A stretch of 64,000 bases of DNA, taken from contig CAZUGA010000019.1 in NCBI GenBank assembly GCA_964619885.1, positions 1 to 64,000 of the forward strand, given 5' to 3'. Positions 1 through 8,920 of the stretch are shown in pieces (position 1 is the first letter of the stretch; each line of letters opens with the position of its first letter). Source of the DNA: CAZUGA01 sp964619885 (GTDB taxonomy: Bacteria; Pseudomonadota; Gammaproteobacteria; Methylococcales; UBA1147). The position numbers were made by a program, and so were the translations under genes. The notes under the pieces are model-generated. The model made no database searches. It was not told the origin of the DNA and saw nothing but the letters and a program-made list of their open reading frames with translations.

Positions 1-290
1 TCTAGAGGCTGACTCGATTACGTACTGCGCGGTTCATCACAATTCCATATTTCAGTGCTATGAAGAACTCTATAGATGACAATTAGTACGCGACATCTAA
101 CGTTGCGGAAAAGGCTGGTTGTATGAACTTTGCGTTCTTTTTATAGGTGATAAACGGGCCAAAGAATTGAGGTGATCGAGTTTTGTGCTACAAATTACGG
201 TATAAATTGTGGTATTCGCGATTCACACCATTTGGAATTCGATGGGCCAATAGAATAGTATTGGTAAACACCTAGGAAATTAAACAGCGC

Positions 291-1877
291 GTGATCTTGA
301 ATAAACAGATATCCGGGAAAATTCAACGTGGGGTAACCGAAGATGCCTCTCAGCCCGATGTGATCGGCGATAACTGGAAGTCGGCAATATTCGTAATCGC
401 CGTTCTTTTTATTGTGATAGTCGGATTGTACTGGGATACCTTTTTTTATTTGGTTGGGCTGTGGAATCAGATTACTACAGGTAAAGTAACCCACGGTTGG
501 GTAGTTGTTTTGCTTTGTTTTATGATGCTATGGAAAGATAGGGCAAATTTAGTGGGGTTGGTACCCGTTGCAGATTACCGCGTGGTTCCGTTAGTTTTTG
601 TTGCTAGCGGAATATGGTTAGCCAGTCATTTGATTGATGTACGTTCTGGTCAAGCGCCTGCGTTATTGCTAGTAATTCTGACATTGATCTGGGCCTCGGT
701 TGGAAGCCTTATATTCAGGCGCTTATTATTCCCATTGTTATTTTTAAGTTTGTCGCTTCCCATTTGGACCGCATTGGGACCGCCGCTTCAACATTTGACC
801 GCCACTATTTCGCATGCAGCGATTCAATTGACCGGAATACCGTCTTTACGTGAAGGAGTATTAATAGAATTACCGTCTGGAATTTTTGAGGTTTCGGAGA
901 GTTGTAGTGGAGTTAATTACTTGCTGGCGGCGCTAACGCTCGCTGGCTATTACGCATATACCAATTATAGTAGTGTTCGTGCGCGGCTTGCTGTTATTGC
1001 GGTCGCCGCAGGAACCGCAATTTTTGGCAATCTTCTGCGTGTATTTATCATAATATATATCGGTCATCGAACGCAGATGCAAAGTTCGTTGGTTGATGAT
1101 CATCTAACCATGGGTTGGATATTGTTCGGCGCATTGATGTTCGCATTGTTATGGTTTGATGAGCATCGAACCAATAGATTATCCCCGAAAAAATCCTTAG
1201 ACGCGCCCATATTATTGAATAGCGATAGCGAATCAAATGTAAGCTACCCGTGCATTACGATATTACTTTTATTGTCGATTGCAGTTTCGGTTGGTCCGGC
1301 AATCGCTTACTTGGTTTCGAGTAATCAGTTCGATCTAATCGAAATCGATTTGCGATTGCCGGAAGGCGTGCATGGCTGGCGGGGTCCAACAGTCGTAAAC
1401 AATCAATGGAACCCCCTGTACCGAGGTGTTTCTGGATCTATTAAAGGGGATTACCAAAAAAACGATGATTCTGTTTCGCTATATCTGGGATATTACGTTT
1501 CTCAAGGACAAGAACACGAATTGATTAACGATCTAAACAGTTTGGCTGGGGCGGCAATGTGGCATATTATTTCGGATCAAACTGGAGTGAAACGAGGCAG
1601 CATGCGAGAGCTCGTTTTAAGGTCGGAGCAGGGACACAAGAGTTTATTGTGGTACCGTTATGAAGTTAGTGGACTTATTACGACCAACCGATATTTGGCC
1701 AAATTGTTTCAGCTTTGGGGTTTAGTAATCGATCGGACCGATGCAAATGTCGTTGCTATTTTGGTCGATCTAGATGAGGACAAACCTGCCATTACCCGGG
1801 CTGTATTGCGAGATTTTGTTGAAAATATGGGGCCCGCCTTGAAATTCGAGCGATTAGTGCAGGGTCAAATGCGGTAG
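291..1877 (+). CDS. Exosortase with C-terminal EpsI-type domain
   Basis: Polytopic inner-membrane protein of the exosortase family, the cysteine transpeptidase-like enzymes that process PEP-CTERM-type tails of exported proteins and are linked to exopolysaccharide loci. The expected triad is visible: Cys205 in SESCSGVNYL, Arg250 in GNLLRVF and His271 in DDHLTMGW, between hydrophobic segments covering about residues 25-330. After roughly residue 340 a periplasmic domain follows that resembles EpsI (DUF3485), including WRGP and NPLYRGVSG, so this is the fused XrtA/EpsI architecture. The start is GTG at 291, with a weak AGGAAA 11 bases upstream. No PEP-CTERM substrate or polysaccharide genes are in the window; upstream partners may lie to the left. 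Confidence 0.85.
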   Translation: MILNKQISGKIQRGVTEDASQPDVIGDNWKSAIFVIAVLFIVIVGLYWDTFFYLVGLWNQITTGKVTHGWVVVLLCFMMLWKDRANLVGLVPVADYRVVPLVFVASGIWLASHLIDVRSGQAPALLLVILTLIWASVGSLIFRRLLFPLLFLSLSLPIWTALGPPLQHLTATISHAAIQLTGIPSLREGVLIELPSGIFEVSESCSGVNYLLAALTLAGYYAYTNYSSVRARLAVIAVAAGTAIFGNLLRVFIIIYIGHRTQMQSSLVDDHLTMGWILFGALMFALLWFDEHRTNRLSPKKSLDAPILLNSDSESNVSYPCITILLLLSIAVSVGPAIAYLVSSNQFDLIEIDLRLPEGVHGWRGPTVVNNQWNPLYRGVSGSIKGDYQKNDDSVSLYLGYYVSQGQEHELINDLNSLAGAAMWHIISDQTGVKRGSMRELVLRSEQGHKSLLWYRYEVSGLITTNRYLAKLFQLWGLVIDRTDANVVAILVDLDEDKPAITRAVLRDFVENMGPALKFERLVQGQMR

Positions 1878-1987
1878 AAAGCGTGCCAAAAAAATTTAAA
1901 ATCCAGACCATGTCTATAGGCCAAGGCTTTCACGGGGGGGGTATGTTGGCTGAATCTCTAGACCGTTGTTCATCAATTTAATCTGTT

Positions 1988-2334
1988 TTAGGCTTCAAAA
2001 ATAAAGAACGCATAGTCGTGCGACGATGTCACGCCGTCGAGATAAAAACCTGAATTACCAAACCATCCATTCTCGCTGGCACCAAACATCAAACCGACCA
2101 AAAAGCCAGAATCGTTACAAGCATGTCGCAAGCGTTTTTAATGGCTACATTGATAGAATTTTTCGCCCTGATCATACCGGACTCCAATGCTGTAAAGCCG
2201 GCCTGCATAAAGAAAACAAGTGCAGCAGCGATGATCAACCAAATAGAGTCAAGGTTTGTGGGTTTGTAGTTGGTGTTTGCCGCTAGAGAAACCGACGGTA
2301 GCAATGCTAGCAGAATGAAAGTTAATGTGGGCAT
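1988..2334 (-). pseudogene. Ammonium transporter (Amt) N-terminal remnant, frameshifted and truncated
   Basis: Read leftward from 2334, the sequence encodes a signal peptide (MPTLTFILLALLPSVSLA) and then the first Amt helices, including FFMQAGFTALESGMIR and a stretch ending ILAFWSV. That frame stops at 2089. The next frame immediately continues the family pattern with GLMFGASENGWFGNSGFYL and then FFIFEA before a stop at 1988. Intact Amt genes read straight through this join and run to about 400 residues or more. So one frameshift and loss of about three quarters of the gene are seen directly. The rest of the gene is absent between here and the exosortase. Confidence 0.8.
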
Positions 2335-2487
2335 AAAGACGGATTTAATCGATTTTATAGGAAACGATGGGATGTATAGCTAAACATAGTTCATGTTCAG
2401 CAATACAACCTGTTTGTCACTAAAAAATAAGAGTCTGGAAGTTTGCGTCAATGAATGACCATACGCGTTCCCGTCTGAATTGCCGTT

Positions 2488-3108
2488 TTATTGGATTTCT
2501 GTGCTGTTTACACCAAGTTTGAACCACGCGTCTAAGATTTTGTGTGCATCGTCAATACCGGTTTTTTTTGTTGATGAGAAAAGTTGAGTAGAAGCCTTAA
2601 GTTCCGCAGATTCTAAAGCCCTCGTGACTTCGAGCAAGGTGTTTTTAGCCGCGCCTAATTTTAATTTGTCGGATTTTGTCAATGCAATGTGTAGAGGTCG
2701 TTTACAGTGTATACACCATTCAATCATTTGCCGATCAAAATCGGTTAACGGGTTTCGTATATCCATCAGTAAAAAGATTCCGCACAAAGATTGACGTTTG
2801 CGGAAATAATGCTCCATTGCCTGCTGCCACTGTTTTTTAATTCGAGTCGGTACTTTGGCATAGCCATAACCTGGTAAATCAACAAAGCGTCTATGCTGGT
2901 CGATCGTAAAGAAATTAAGTTGCTGGGTTCGACCGGGCGTTTTACTGGTTCTAGCCAAAGATTTTTGCGATGTGATCGCGTTGAGAGCACTTGATTTACC
3001 TGCATTCGAGCGTCCAGCGAATGCGACTTCCATTCCTTCGTCTACGGGGCCTAGCGCCATGCGGGGCACGCTGGTCAGAAATGTTGCGCGTCGGTAAATA
3101 GAATTCAT
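2488..3108 (-). CDS. engB: Ribosome biogenesis GTP-binding protein EngB/YihA/YsxC
   Basis: Essential-type GTPase needed for assembly of the large ribosomal subunit. At 206 residues it has the family length. The G motifs are in order: P-loop GRSNAGKS at 32-39, switch I SKTPGRTQ, G3 DLPGYGYA, G4 TKSD, and G5 around FSSTKKTG. The ATG at 3108 gives the normal family N-terminus. It is transcribed away from the cytochrome c4 gene, with about 200 bp between them holding both promoters. The neighbourhood engB / cytochrome c4 / dsbA is conserved in pseudomonads and relatives, which supports chromosomal housekeeping status. Confidence 0.95.
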   Translation of the reverse strand: MNSIYRRATFLTSVPRMALGPVDEGMEVAFAGRSNAGKSSALNAITSQKSLARTSKTPGRTQQLNFFTIDQHRRFVDLPGYGYAKVPTRIKKQWQQAMEHYFRKRQSLCGIFLLMDIRNPLTDFDRQMIEWCIHCKRPLHIALTKSDKLKLGAAKNTLLEVTRALESAELKASTQLFSSTKKTGIDDAHKILDAWFKLGVNSTEIQ

Positions 3109-3313
3109 AGTGTGTCTTGTCTGTTGATGGCATCTTGCATGTGATTGATTTGGAGTAGTGTGTATACCTTAATTGTTTGTTAATAACGAGTAATCTCCGC
3201 TTGTCAGTTGATCTATGTGAAGCACCAGATGGTTCGCCGCGGACGTTCGCTAGACGGTTTAATATAGAGTACAATTCTGATAAATTTTGGCAGGATATTA
3301 AGGATACCAGTAG

Positions 3314-3967
3314 ATGACCAAATCTAGTTTATTTTTTCTAATTTGTATTGCCAGTTTGGGTTGTGTTAGTTCAGCTTTTGCTGCGGGTAATGTTGCTGCC
3401 GGAAAATCAAAAGCGGCGACATGTGCGGGTTGTCATGGTGAGGATGGGAACAGCATGGCCCCGATATTCCCCCGCTTGGCGGGCCAAAATGAATCATTTC
3501 TGGTGCGCGAGCTAACTGATTTTAAAGGACATTTGCGTTCAGATCCGTCAATGGAGGCTTTTGCATCAGCCTTATCTGAGCAGGATATTCAAGATTTAAG
3601 TGCATATTTTGCAAATCAGAAAGCAATTGTGGTCAAGGCCAGCGATGATGAATATGTTGATGAAGATGAAGAAATACCGGTAACTCGCGAGCTGATCGCA
3701 CAAGGTGAAATATTATTTCTGGCGGGAAACGAAAAGACAGATGTTCCTGCTTGTACCGGTTGCCATGGTCCGAGTGGGTCGGGCAATCCATCAGCAGGGT
3801 TTCCCAAACTCAAAGGCCAGTTTATACCCTATTTGGTCAAATCGTTGAATGATTTTAGGGAAGATAACCGAACTAACGATGAAGGTGGGATGATGCGTAC
3901 GATCACGAAGAAGATGAGCAAAGCAGAAATAAATTCCGTGTCAGCATATATTTCCAGATTACGTTAA
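3314..3967 (+). CDS. Diheme cytochrome c4
   Basis: Periplasmic electron carrier that feeds terminal oxidases. A signal peptide (cleavage near FAAG, about residue 24) is followed by two class I cytochrome c domains with heme sites CAGCH at 37-41 and CTGCH at 147-151. Distal methionines are likely in the SMEAF and GGMMR stretches. Domain size and the two-domain repeat match cytochrome c4. An acidic linker (EYVDEDEE) joins the domains. It sits 250 bp upstream of dsbA on the same strand; both act in the periplasm, and heme attachment needs thiol chemistry there. Confidence 0.93.
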   Translation: MTKSSLFFLICIASLGCVSSAFAAGNVAAGKSKAATCAGCHGEDGNSMAPIFPRLAGQNESFLVRELTDFKGHLRSDPSMEAFASALSEQDIQDLSAYFANQKAIVVKASDDEYVDEDEEIPVTRELIAQGEILFLAGNEKTDVPACTGCHGPSGSGNPSAGFPKLKGQFIPYLVKSLNDFREDNRTNDEGGMMRTITKKMSKAEINSVSAYISRLR

Positions 3968-3987
3968 TCGATAGTATTCGATTAACG
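3962..3987. terminator. Hairpin immediately after the cytochrome c4 gene
   Basis: A perfect 9-bp inverted repeat, CGTTAATCG with CGATTAACG separated by 8 bases, spans the stop codon. No T-run follows on the plus strand (CAAAAATA follows), so it is not a canonical intrinsic terminator. It may protect the 3' end or mark processing between cytochrome c4 and dsbA. Confidence 0.35.
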
Positions 3988-4218
3988 CAAAAATATTAAA
4001 ATTCGATCTTCTCGTACATGAATACGCAGTCAACATTCCGTGGGATTGTTCTCGATTGAGTTTTTATAGCAAGGGTTGAAAACCGCTGGTTGTAAATCTC
4101 TTGTTTATAGATGGCTTTGGCCTGAACGGTGCTGGTTATTTTGTCGATACGGCAATATAGTCGACAGTCTTGGGCGAAATTTTATATTGGGTTAATAGAA
4201 ATAAAGGAGATTGGTGGC

Positions 4219-4878
4219 ATGAGGTATACGAGATGGATAGGTTTAATCATCATATCTGTTGTGTCTTTAGTCACTTCGGCGCAAGAAGTTGGAAATTCAG
4301 CGGTTGGAGACGCAGGTGGTTTTGCCCAAGTGATTCCTCCGCAACCGACCCAGGACAAAGAAAAAGTCGAAGTTATCGAGTTTTTTTGGTACGGCTGTCC
4401 GCATTGCTATAATTTTGAGCCCCATTTGACAGAGTGGGTGAAAGGTATTCCGGATAATGTGCAGTTTATCCGGCAACCCGCCATATTTAGTTCCAAGTGG
4501 GCAGCGGGTGCGCGGGCCTATTTCGTAGCTGATGTTTTGGGTGTAACCGACAAAGTTCATAGTGATTTATTCAAAGTGATCCAAGAACAAAAAAGGTCTT
4601 TGGACAGCGAAGAAGAAATGGCTGAGTTTTTTGTTGAACACGGCGTCGATAAGGACGCGTTCCACAATGCTTACAACTCCTTTATCGTCGCAACGAAAAT
4701 GCGCCAGGCCGAAAATATGCCGATGCGTTATGGTGTGAGCGGTGTCCCGGCGATCATAGTCAACGGTAAATACCGAACCAATGGTACATTGGCCAAGACT
4801 TTTCCAAATATGTTACAGGTTATGAATCGTTTGATTTCCATAGAATCAGCGTCGAATCAAGAATCTGGCGGTAATTAA
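4219..4878 (+). CDS. dsbA: Thiol:disulfide interchange protein DsbA
   Basis: Periplasmic oxidase that introduces disulfides into exported proteins. The protein has a signal peptide (MRYTRWIGLIIISVVSLVTS), then a thioredoxin fold with active site CPHC at 60-63 (context FWYGCPHC) and the cis-proline loop GVPAII with Pro177. ATG 4219 is chosen over the longer reading from 4129 because AAAGGAGA stands at the right distance and the signal peptide begins there. The length of 219 residues is normal. The following two genes match the downstream pair in the pseudomonad dsbA cluster, so co-expression with the nuclease-like and GGDEF genes is likely. Confidence 0.94.
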   Translation: MRYTRWIGLIIISVVSLVTSAQEVGNSAVGDAGGFAQVIPPQPTQDKEKVEVIEFFWYGCPHCYNFEPHLTEWVKGIPDNVQFIRQPAIFSSKWAAGARAYFVADVLGVTDKVHSDLFKVIQEQKRSLDSEEEMAEFFVEHGVDKDAFHNAYNSFIVATKMRQAENMPMRYGVSGVPAIIVNGKYRTNGTLAKTFPNMLQVMNRLISIESASNQESGGN

Positions 4879-4999
4879 ATTTGGCTTCGACTAAGTTATA
4901 GAATAATGCTTCTATTTCTATATTTAAGTGCGAGGTTTCGAACGAACTATACTTAAATCAGCGGTCGTTTCTGGTTTGATATATTAATTCGAACTGCCA

Positions 5000-5803
5000 T
5001 TGTTGCTTGATAACTTAATGTCAGCGGGAGGTTCTTCGGACCGCTTGAGACTGCTTAGTTTTAATATCCAAACAGGTATAGATACCAGTCATCTGAGGCA
5101 TTATGTAACGCGCAGTTGGCAGCATGTGTTGCCAACCCGGCGCAGACAACGAAATTTGGATAAAATCGCAGATTTTGTCAAAAATTTTGATATTGTCGGT
5201 TTGCAAGAGGTCGACGGCGGTGGGATGCGTAGCAATAATATTGTGCAGACAGAGTACCTGGCTAGAAATGCTGGGTTTAAGTACTGGTACAATCAAATCA
5301 ATCGGCGCGTCGGACGATTGGCATTGCATAGCAACGGACTATTGAGTCGGATGAAGCCATCTGAAATTATGGACCTAAAGTTGCCTGGGATTCCTGGTCG
5401 TGGTGTATTGCTGGTTCGGTTTGGTGATAGTGCCCAATCGCTTCATATTTGTATTGCCCATCTGGCGTTGGGCCGGCGTGCAAGACTTAAGCAAATAGGA
5501 TTTGTTAGCCGACTGGTTGGCGATCTGCCGAGCCTGATATTGATGGGGGATTTGAATTTTGAATCCAACTCCCCGGAGATGGATGCGTTGATCTCTCAAA
5601 CCCGGCTTGCTTATCCAATATCTGAATTAAAAACGTTTCCTAGCTGGCGACCTCGGCGCAGGCTGGACCATATCTTGGCGACGCCAGAGTTAAGCATTCA
5701 GAATATTAGAGTTCCCCGTTTTGCTTGTTCGGACCATTTGCCGGTCGCAATGGAAATCGTATTGCCAGAGCATCTCACCGCACGTGACAAGGAGCGTTCA
5801 TAG
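5000..5803 (+). CDS. Endonuclease/exonuclease/phosphatase-family hydrolase
   Basis: Metal-dependent phosphohydrolase of the EEP superfamily. All catalytic blocks are present: LLSFNIQTG (Asn), LQEVDG (Glu), IAHLALG, MGDLNFES (Asp and Asn), RRLDHIL and CSDHLPVA (Asp-His). No signal peptide or membrane segment is evident, so it is probably cytoplasmic. The substrate is unknown; members act on DNA, inositol phosphates or phospholipids. The start is uncertain: TTG at 5000 or ATG at 5018, neither with a convincing ribosome site. Its stop overlaps the GTG of the next gene, so the two are translationally coupled. It is the counterpart by position of the unnamed gene between dsbA and dgcP in Pseudomonas. 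Confidence 0.8.
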   Translation: MLLDNLMSAGGSSDRLRLLSFNIQTGIDTSHLRHYVTRSWQHVLPTRRRQRNLDKIADFVKNFDIVGLQEVDGGGMRSNNIVQTEYLARNAGFKYWYNQINRRVGRLALHSNGLLSRMKPSEIMDLKLPGIPGRGVLLVRFGDSAQSLHICIAHLALGRRARLKQIGFVSRLVGDLPSLILMGDLNFESNSPEMDALISQTRLAYPISELKTFPSWRPRRRLDHILATPELSIQNIRVPRFACSDHLPVAMEIVLPEHLTARDKERS

Positions 5804-7392
5804 TGGGCGTCAGTAGCGAGTCGAAAGAAGATTGGAAGCAAAAATATCTAGAGCTCGCCGATGAGTTGGATTTGTCCAACGAAGCCTGGGGCAATAAACA
5901 GAAACTTTTGTGCCGCGTCATTATTCGTCTAACCCTCGCAACCAATGGGCTAGATAAATCGCTGGATCCGCATTTGATTACCATCCGAGATATACTGAAG
6001 AAAGGGTTGGTAGGCGAAAGGCTTTGGTCAGAATTGGACGATCTGTCGGAAACTTTGATACGTGCGGAGAAAGGCGGCCGTGAAACGGGCCAGAATAATG
6101 GTTTAGAGTATTTGTTTGGTTTTTTGGAATTTATCGCCCAGGAATCCGAAGATCGTTATAAGATAGAAAATCTTCGATCCCGGGTTAGCCTGGAAAATTT
6201 GCCGGAGAGCAAACAAGTTTATACCGAACTGTATGATGCATTGGCGGGGGAAGCAGAATTTATCGATGAGCCAACCAATGTCACGGCTCCCGGCTTTTTG
6301 GGGACAATATTTAAACGAACCCAGGTTAAATCGGACGCTGCTGCAGTTGATTCTGAGCTAATTTGGAAAAGTATGATTGATCTTTTGGACGGGATCAACG
6401 TACCTTTGGAATTTACCGAAGTGTTCGATAGCTTAAAACAGAAAATTAAGTCAGAACGAGATCCCCAAGCATTTCATGCATTGATTGTCGAAACGGTGTC
6501 GCTGTTGTTTAAAGCAAAATCTGTTGTCAAGGATGGGCAGCATAAAATAGAGGGTTTTCTAAATCAGCTAACCGATTCGCTCGGTGAATTGGGCAAACAA
6601 GTGGTAGCGGTTAATGAGACGCAGCGGGTATCGTCTAGTAATAGAGAGGTGCATAGTGATGCCATGAAAAATCAATTCCAGCTATTGCAGGAAAACAGCC
6701 AAACCGCTACGGATTTTGATCAACTTCAGGAAATGATTAGCAATCGATTGGCGCTCATTAAGGATCAGCTGCGCACGCAAAGCGCAGCAGAGTCCGAACA
6801 ACAATCGGACATAGAACGTCGTATGCGAGAATTGAGTACGCAAACCCAAAGCATGGAACAAGAAGCTGTAGATTTGCGAGCGAAGTTGCAAGCAGCTCAA
6901 AGCGAGGCGCATAAGGACCCTTTGACCGGCTTACCCAATCGTTTGGCATACGATGAAAGATTGGCGCAGGAGTTCGCCCGTTGGAAGAGATTCCAGAATT
7001 CACTAGCGTTATTGGTCTGGGATATCGATTATTTTAAATCTGTCAACGACGAATTTGGCCATGCTGTTGGGGATAAGCTACTGAAAATAATTGCTGGGGA
7101 ATTGTTGTCGGGAATTCGTGAGACCGACTTTGTCTGCCGATACGGCGGCGAGGAATTTGTAATGTTGTTACCCGGCGCAGAATCGGCATCCGCGAGTAAG
7201 GTTGCCGAAAAATTGCGTAAGAAAATAGAAGCCTGCCGGTTTAAATTTAAAGGGACAACAATTCCGATTACCATCTCTTGCGGCGCAAGCCAGTTTAATG
7301 AGGGAGATCAACCCGAGAAAGTCTTTGATCGTGCAGATAAAGCACTATACAGGGCGAAAGATGATGGACGCAATAGGTGTGCGCAAGGATGA
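5803..7392 (+). CDS. Diguanylate cyclase with coiled-coil linker (DgcP-like)
   Basis: Makes cyclic di-GMP from two GTP. The C-terminal GGDEF domain (about 370-525) carries the active-site signature GGEEF at about 448-452. The inhibitory I-site RETD lies exactly five residues before it, so product feedback is expected. The N-terminal 280 residues are helical and have no recognised sensor, followed by a coiled coil (about 285-365, Gln/Glu-rich). No membrane segments are visible. The start is GTG 5803, overlapping the preceding stop, with AAGGAG upstream. Length and position after dsbA match DgcP of Pseudomonas, which acts at the cell pole; orthology is inferred from synteny and architecture. 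Confidence 0.87.
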   Translation: MGVSSESKEDWKQKYLELADELDLSNEAWGNKQKLLCRVIIRLTLATNGLDKSLDPHLITIRDILKKGLVGERLWSELDDLSETLIRAEKGGRETGQNNGLEYLFGFLEFIAQESEDRYKIENLRSRVSLENLPESKQVYTELYDALAGEAEFIDEPTNVTAPGFLGTIFKRTQVKSDAAAVDSELIWKSMIDLLDGINVPLEFTEVFDSLKQKIKSERDPQAFHALIVETVSLLFKAKSVVKDGQHKIEGFLNQLTDSLGELGKQVVAVNETQRVSSSNREVHSDAMKNQFQLLQENSQTATDFDQLQEMISNRLALIKDQLRTQSAAESEQQSDIERRMRELSTQTQSMEQEAVDLRAKLQAAQSEAHKDPLTGLPNRLAYDERLAQEFARWKRFQNSLALLVWDIDYFKSVNDEFGHAVGDKLLKIIAGELLSGIRETDFVCRYGGEEFVMLLPGAESASASKVAEKLRKKIEACRFKFKGTTIPITISCGASQFNEGDQPEKVFDRADKALYRAKDDGRNRCAQG

Positions 7393-7396
7393 TTGT

Positions 7397-7585
7397 TTAA
7401 CAATCGTTCTCTGTTTTGACCGAAACTCTTAAGTTTTGATCAAATTCGATTTCAATCGTGAATAGGATCGGTCGGCAGCAGATGCTGCAATCTTCAAAAT
7501 AACTTTGGTCTCCGGCCGAGCAATCGGCGAGGCTTTCGATTCGTTCACCACAATAGGGGCATTCTAGCTGTATTTCTTCGAGCAC
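7397..7585 (-). CDS. CPXCG-motif zinc-ribbon small protein
   Basis: A 62-residue cysteine-rich protein. CPYCGE near the N-terminus and CSICC in the middle form a probable zinc ribbon, matching the small proteobacterial CPXCG family, whose function is unknown. It is convergent with the diguanylate cyclase: only four bases separate the two stop codons. An inverted repeat GATTGTT/AACAATC lies in that junction and may serve both transcripts. Confidence 0.8.
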   Translation of the reverse strand: MLEEIQLECPYCGERIESLADCSAGDQSYFEDCSICCRPILFTIEIEFDQNLRVSVKTENDC

Positions 7586-7761
7586 TGTGATCTATTATGG
7601 AATTGGGGTGTTTTGTCGGTGACGTTAATATGAATAGCTAGGTTTTTGTCCTAGATCATAGGTTGTTTGAATTGATCAAAGTCATAATTAGTTTTACAGA
7701 GCTTAAAGCAACTATACTCGTAAATCACATATTTAAGTTACGGTTTTCACCAGAGATCCTG

Positions 7762-8556
7762 ATGATAAATAAAGCTCTGTTATTGTTTTCAGTGATTACT
7801 CTTGGTTGTTTTCGAATCTATGCGTCGGATACGATTTTCGAACAAGAAATCACCGATGAAATAGTCAATTCGAGGCCAAGCGGCGAAATCATCTGGTTGA
7901 ATGCCGGAGAACAGCAATTTTTAGGGTTATTTGACGAAGCCAAGACAAAAGCAGTTCAGGGTGCCGCGTTGATCTTACCGGGGGTAGGGGAGCATCCGCA
8001 ATCCAAGCAATTGATCGTACCGTTGCGCGAGCAACTGGCGGAATTCGGTTGGACCAGCCTTACGATACAGTTGCCTGTACTTCGGGTTGTAGACAATCCA
8101 CAAGACGCGTATGTTCTGATTGGAAAAGCGCGGGAACGTATTAAGACGGCGATAGAATTCTTAAAGAAGAAAGAATTAGAAAATCTTGTATTAATCGGCC
8201 ACGGTTTTGGTGCAAGAACGGCGGTGGATTTCCAATTTGCCATAAAAGAAAACGATATACGTGCATTGGTAGTGATCGGATTGTCCGTTCCTGAATTTGA
8301 CATTGATAAACCCACATTACTGGAGCAGCTGGGCCAGATCGAAATTCCTGTATTGGATATTTACGGCGCTGCCGAACATCCACGGATTAGTGCCAGTTTT
8401 GATCAGCGCAAGAAGGCCACCCGTAAAAATGCATCTTTTAGACAGGTTGAGATTGATGGTGCCGACCACCAATTTAATGGCAACAATGATCTGTTAGGGA
8501 AAACCATATACGGTTGGATTAGGAACGTCGCACCTGGTGTGGAAATTACAAAATAA
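7762..8556 (+). CDS. DUF3530-family alpha/beta-hydrolase-like periplasmic protein
   Basis: The protein starts with a signal peptide (MINKALLLFSVITLGCF). ATG 7762 is chosen over upstream in-frame codons because the signal sequence begins there. The fold is alpha/beta hydrolase-like: a strand and glycine-rich turn at ALILPGVGEHP, the elbow LIGHGFGART and a late GADHQFNG histidine. The elbow has Gly-His-Gly-Phe-Gly with no nucleophilic serine, a pattern I associate with DUF3530, so hydrolase activity is doubtful. Function is unknown. Confidence 0.75.
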   Translation: MINKALLLFSVITLGCFRIYASDTIFEQEITDEIVNSRPSGEIIWLNAGEQQFLGLFDEAKTKAVQGAALILPGVGEHPQSKQLIVPLREQLAEFGWTSLTIQLPVLRVVDNPQDAYVLIGKARERIKTAIEFLKKKELENLVLIGHGFGARTAVDFQFAIKENDIRALVVIGLSVPEFDIDKPTLLEQLGQIEIPVLDIYGAAEHPRISASFDQRKKATRKNASFRQVEIDGADHQFNGNNDLLGKTIYGWIRNVAPGVEITK

Positions 8557-8920
8557 CCTTTCGGCAAAGCGATTATCAAAGATTTACCTAGTCATTGGAG
8601 ATCGGAGAAAGTATTGCTTCGTGCGCTTATGATTCAAAAACGTATAACCTACTAATATCCGTTTAAAAATTATTACTTCGTCTTTCTATAGACGTTTCCT
8701 GGAAACCCATAAAATTTATCGCGGTGTAGGAATTGGCGGTCTCGAAATTCTGCCAGTGCGGTAGATCCAAAGCCATAATCTAGCTCTTAATGTTTTAGAA
8801 TAATAATTAATTGAACCTTGTTCAGTAATGATTCAGTCGTCTAGCCGTAAATTACTTCCCAACACGCTACGATTTCGAATATTGCGTGAGCTCAGTAACC
8901 ACTCTAAAAGGAGAGTGCAA
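8557..8920. other. Intergenic region, no gene seen
   Basis: AT-rich stretch between the DUF3530 gene and the glycine-zipper gene. Upstream in-frame codons from 8828 give an arginine/serine-rich extension without signal character and are not accepted as coding. The downstream end holds the ribosome site AAAAGGAGAG (8907-8916) of the next gene. Confidence 0.5.

Noticed and set aside
2026..2286. Plus-strand frame of 86 codons
   Set aside because: Antisense to the Amt remnant, which has recognisable transporter sequence.
4129..4218. N-terminal extension of DsbA by 30 residues
   Set aside because: The extension lacks signal character, and AAAGGAGA plus a proper signal peptide define ATG 4219.
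7386..7406. Small hairpin at the GGDEF / zinc-ribbon convergent junction as a terminator
   Set aside because: Stem is AT-rich, the loop is too tight and there is no T-run; mentioned only within the neighbouring gene entry.
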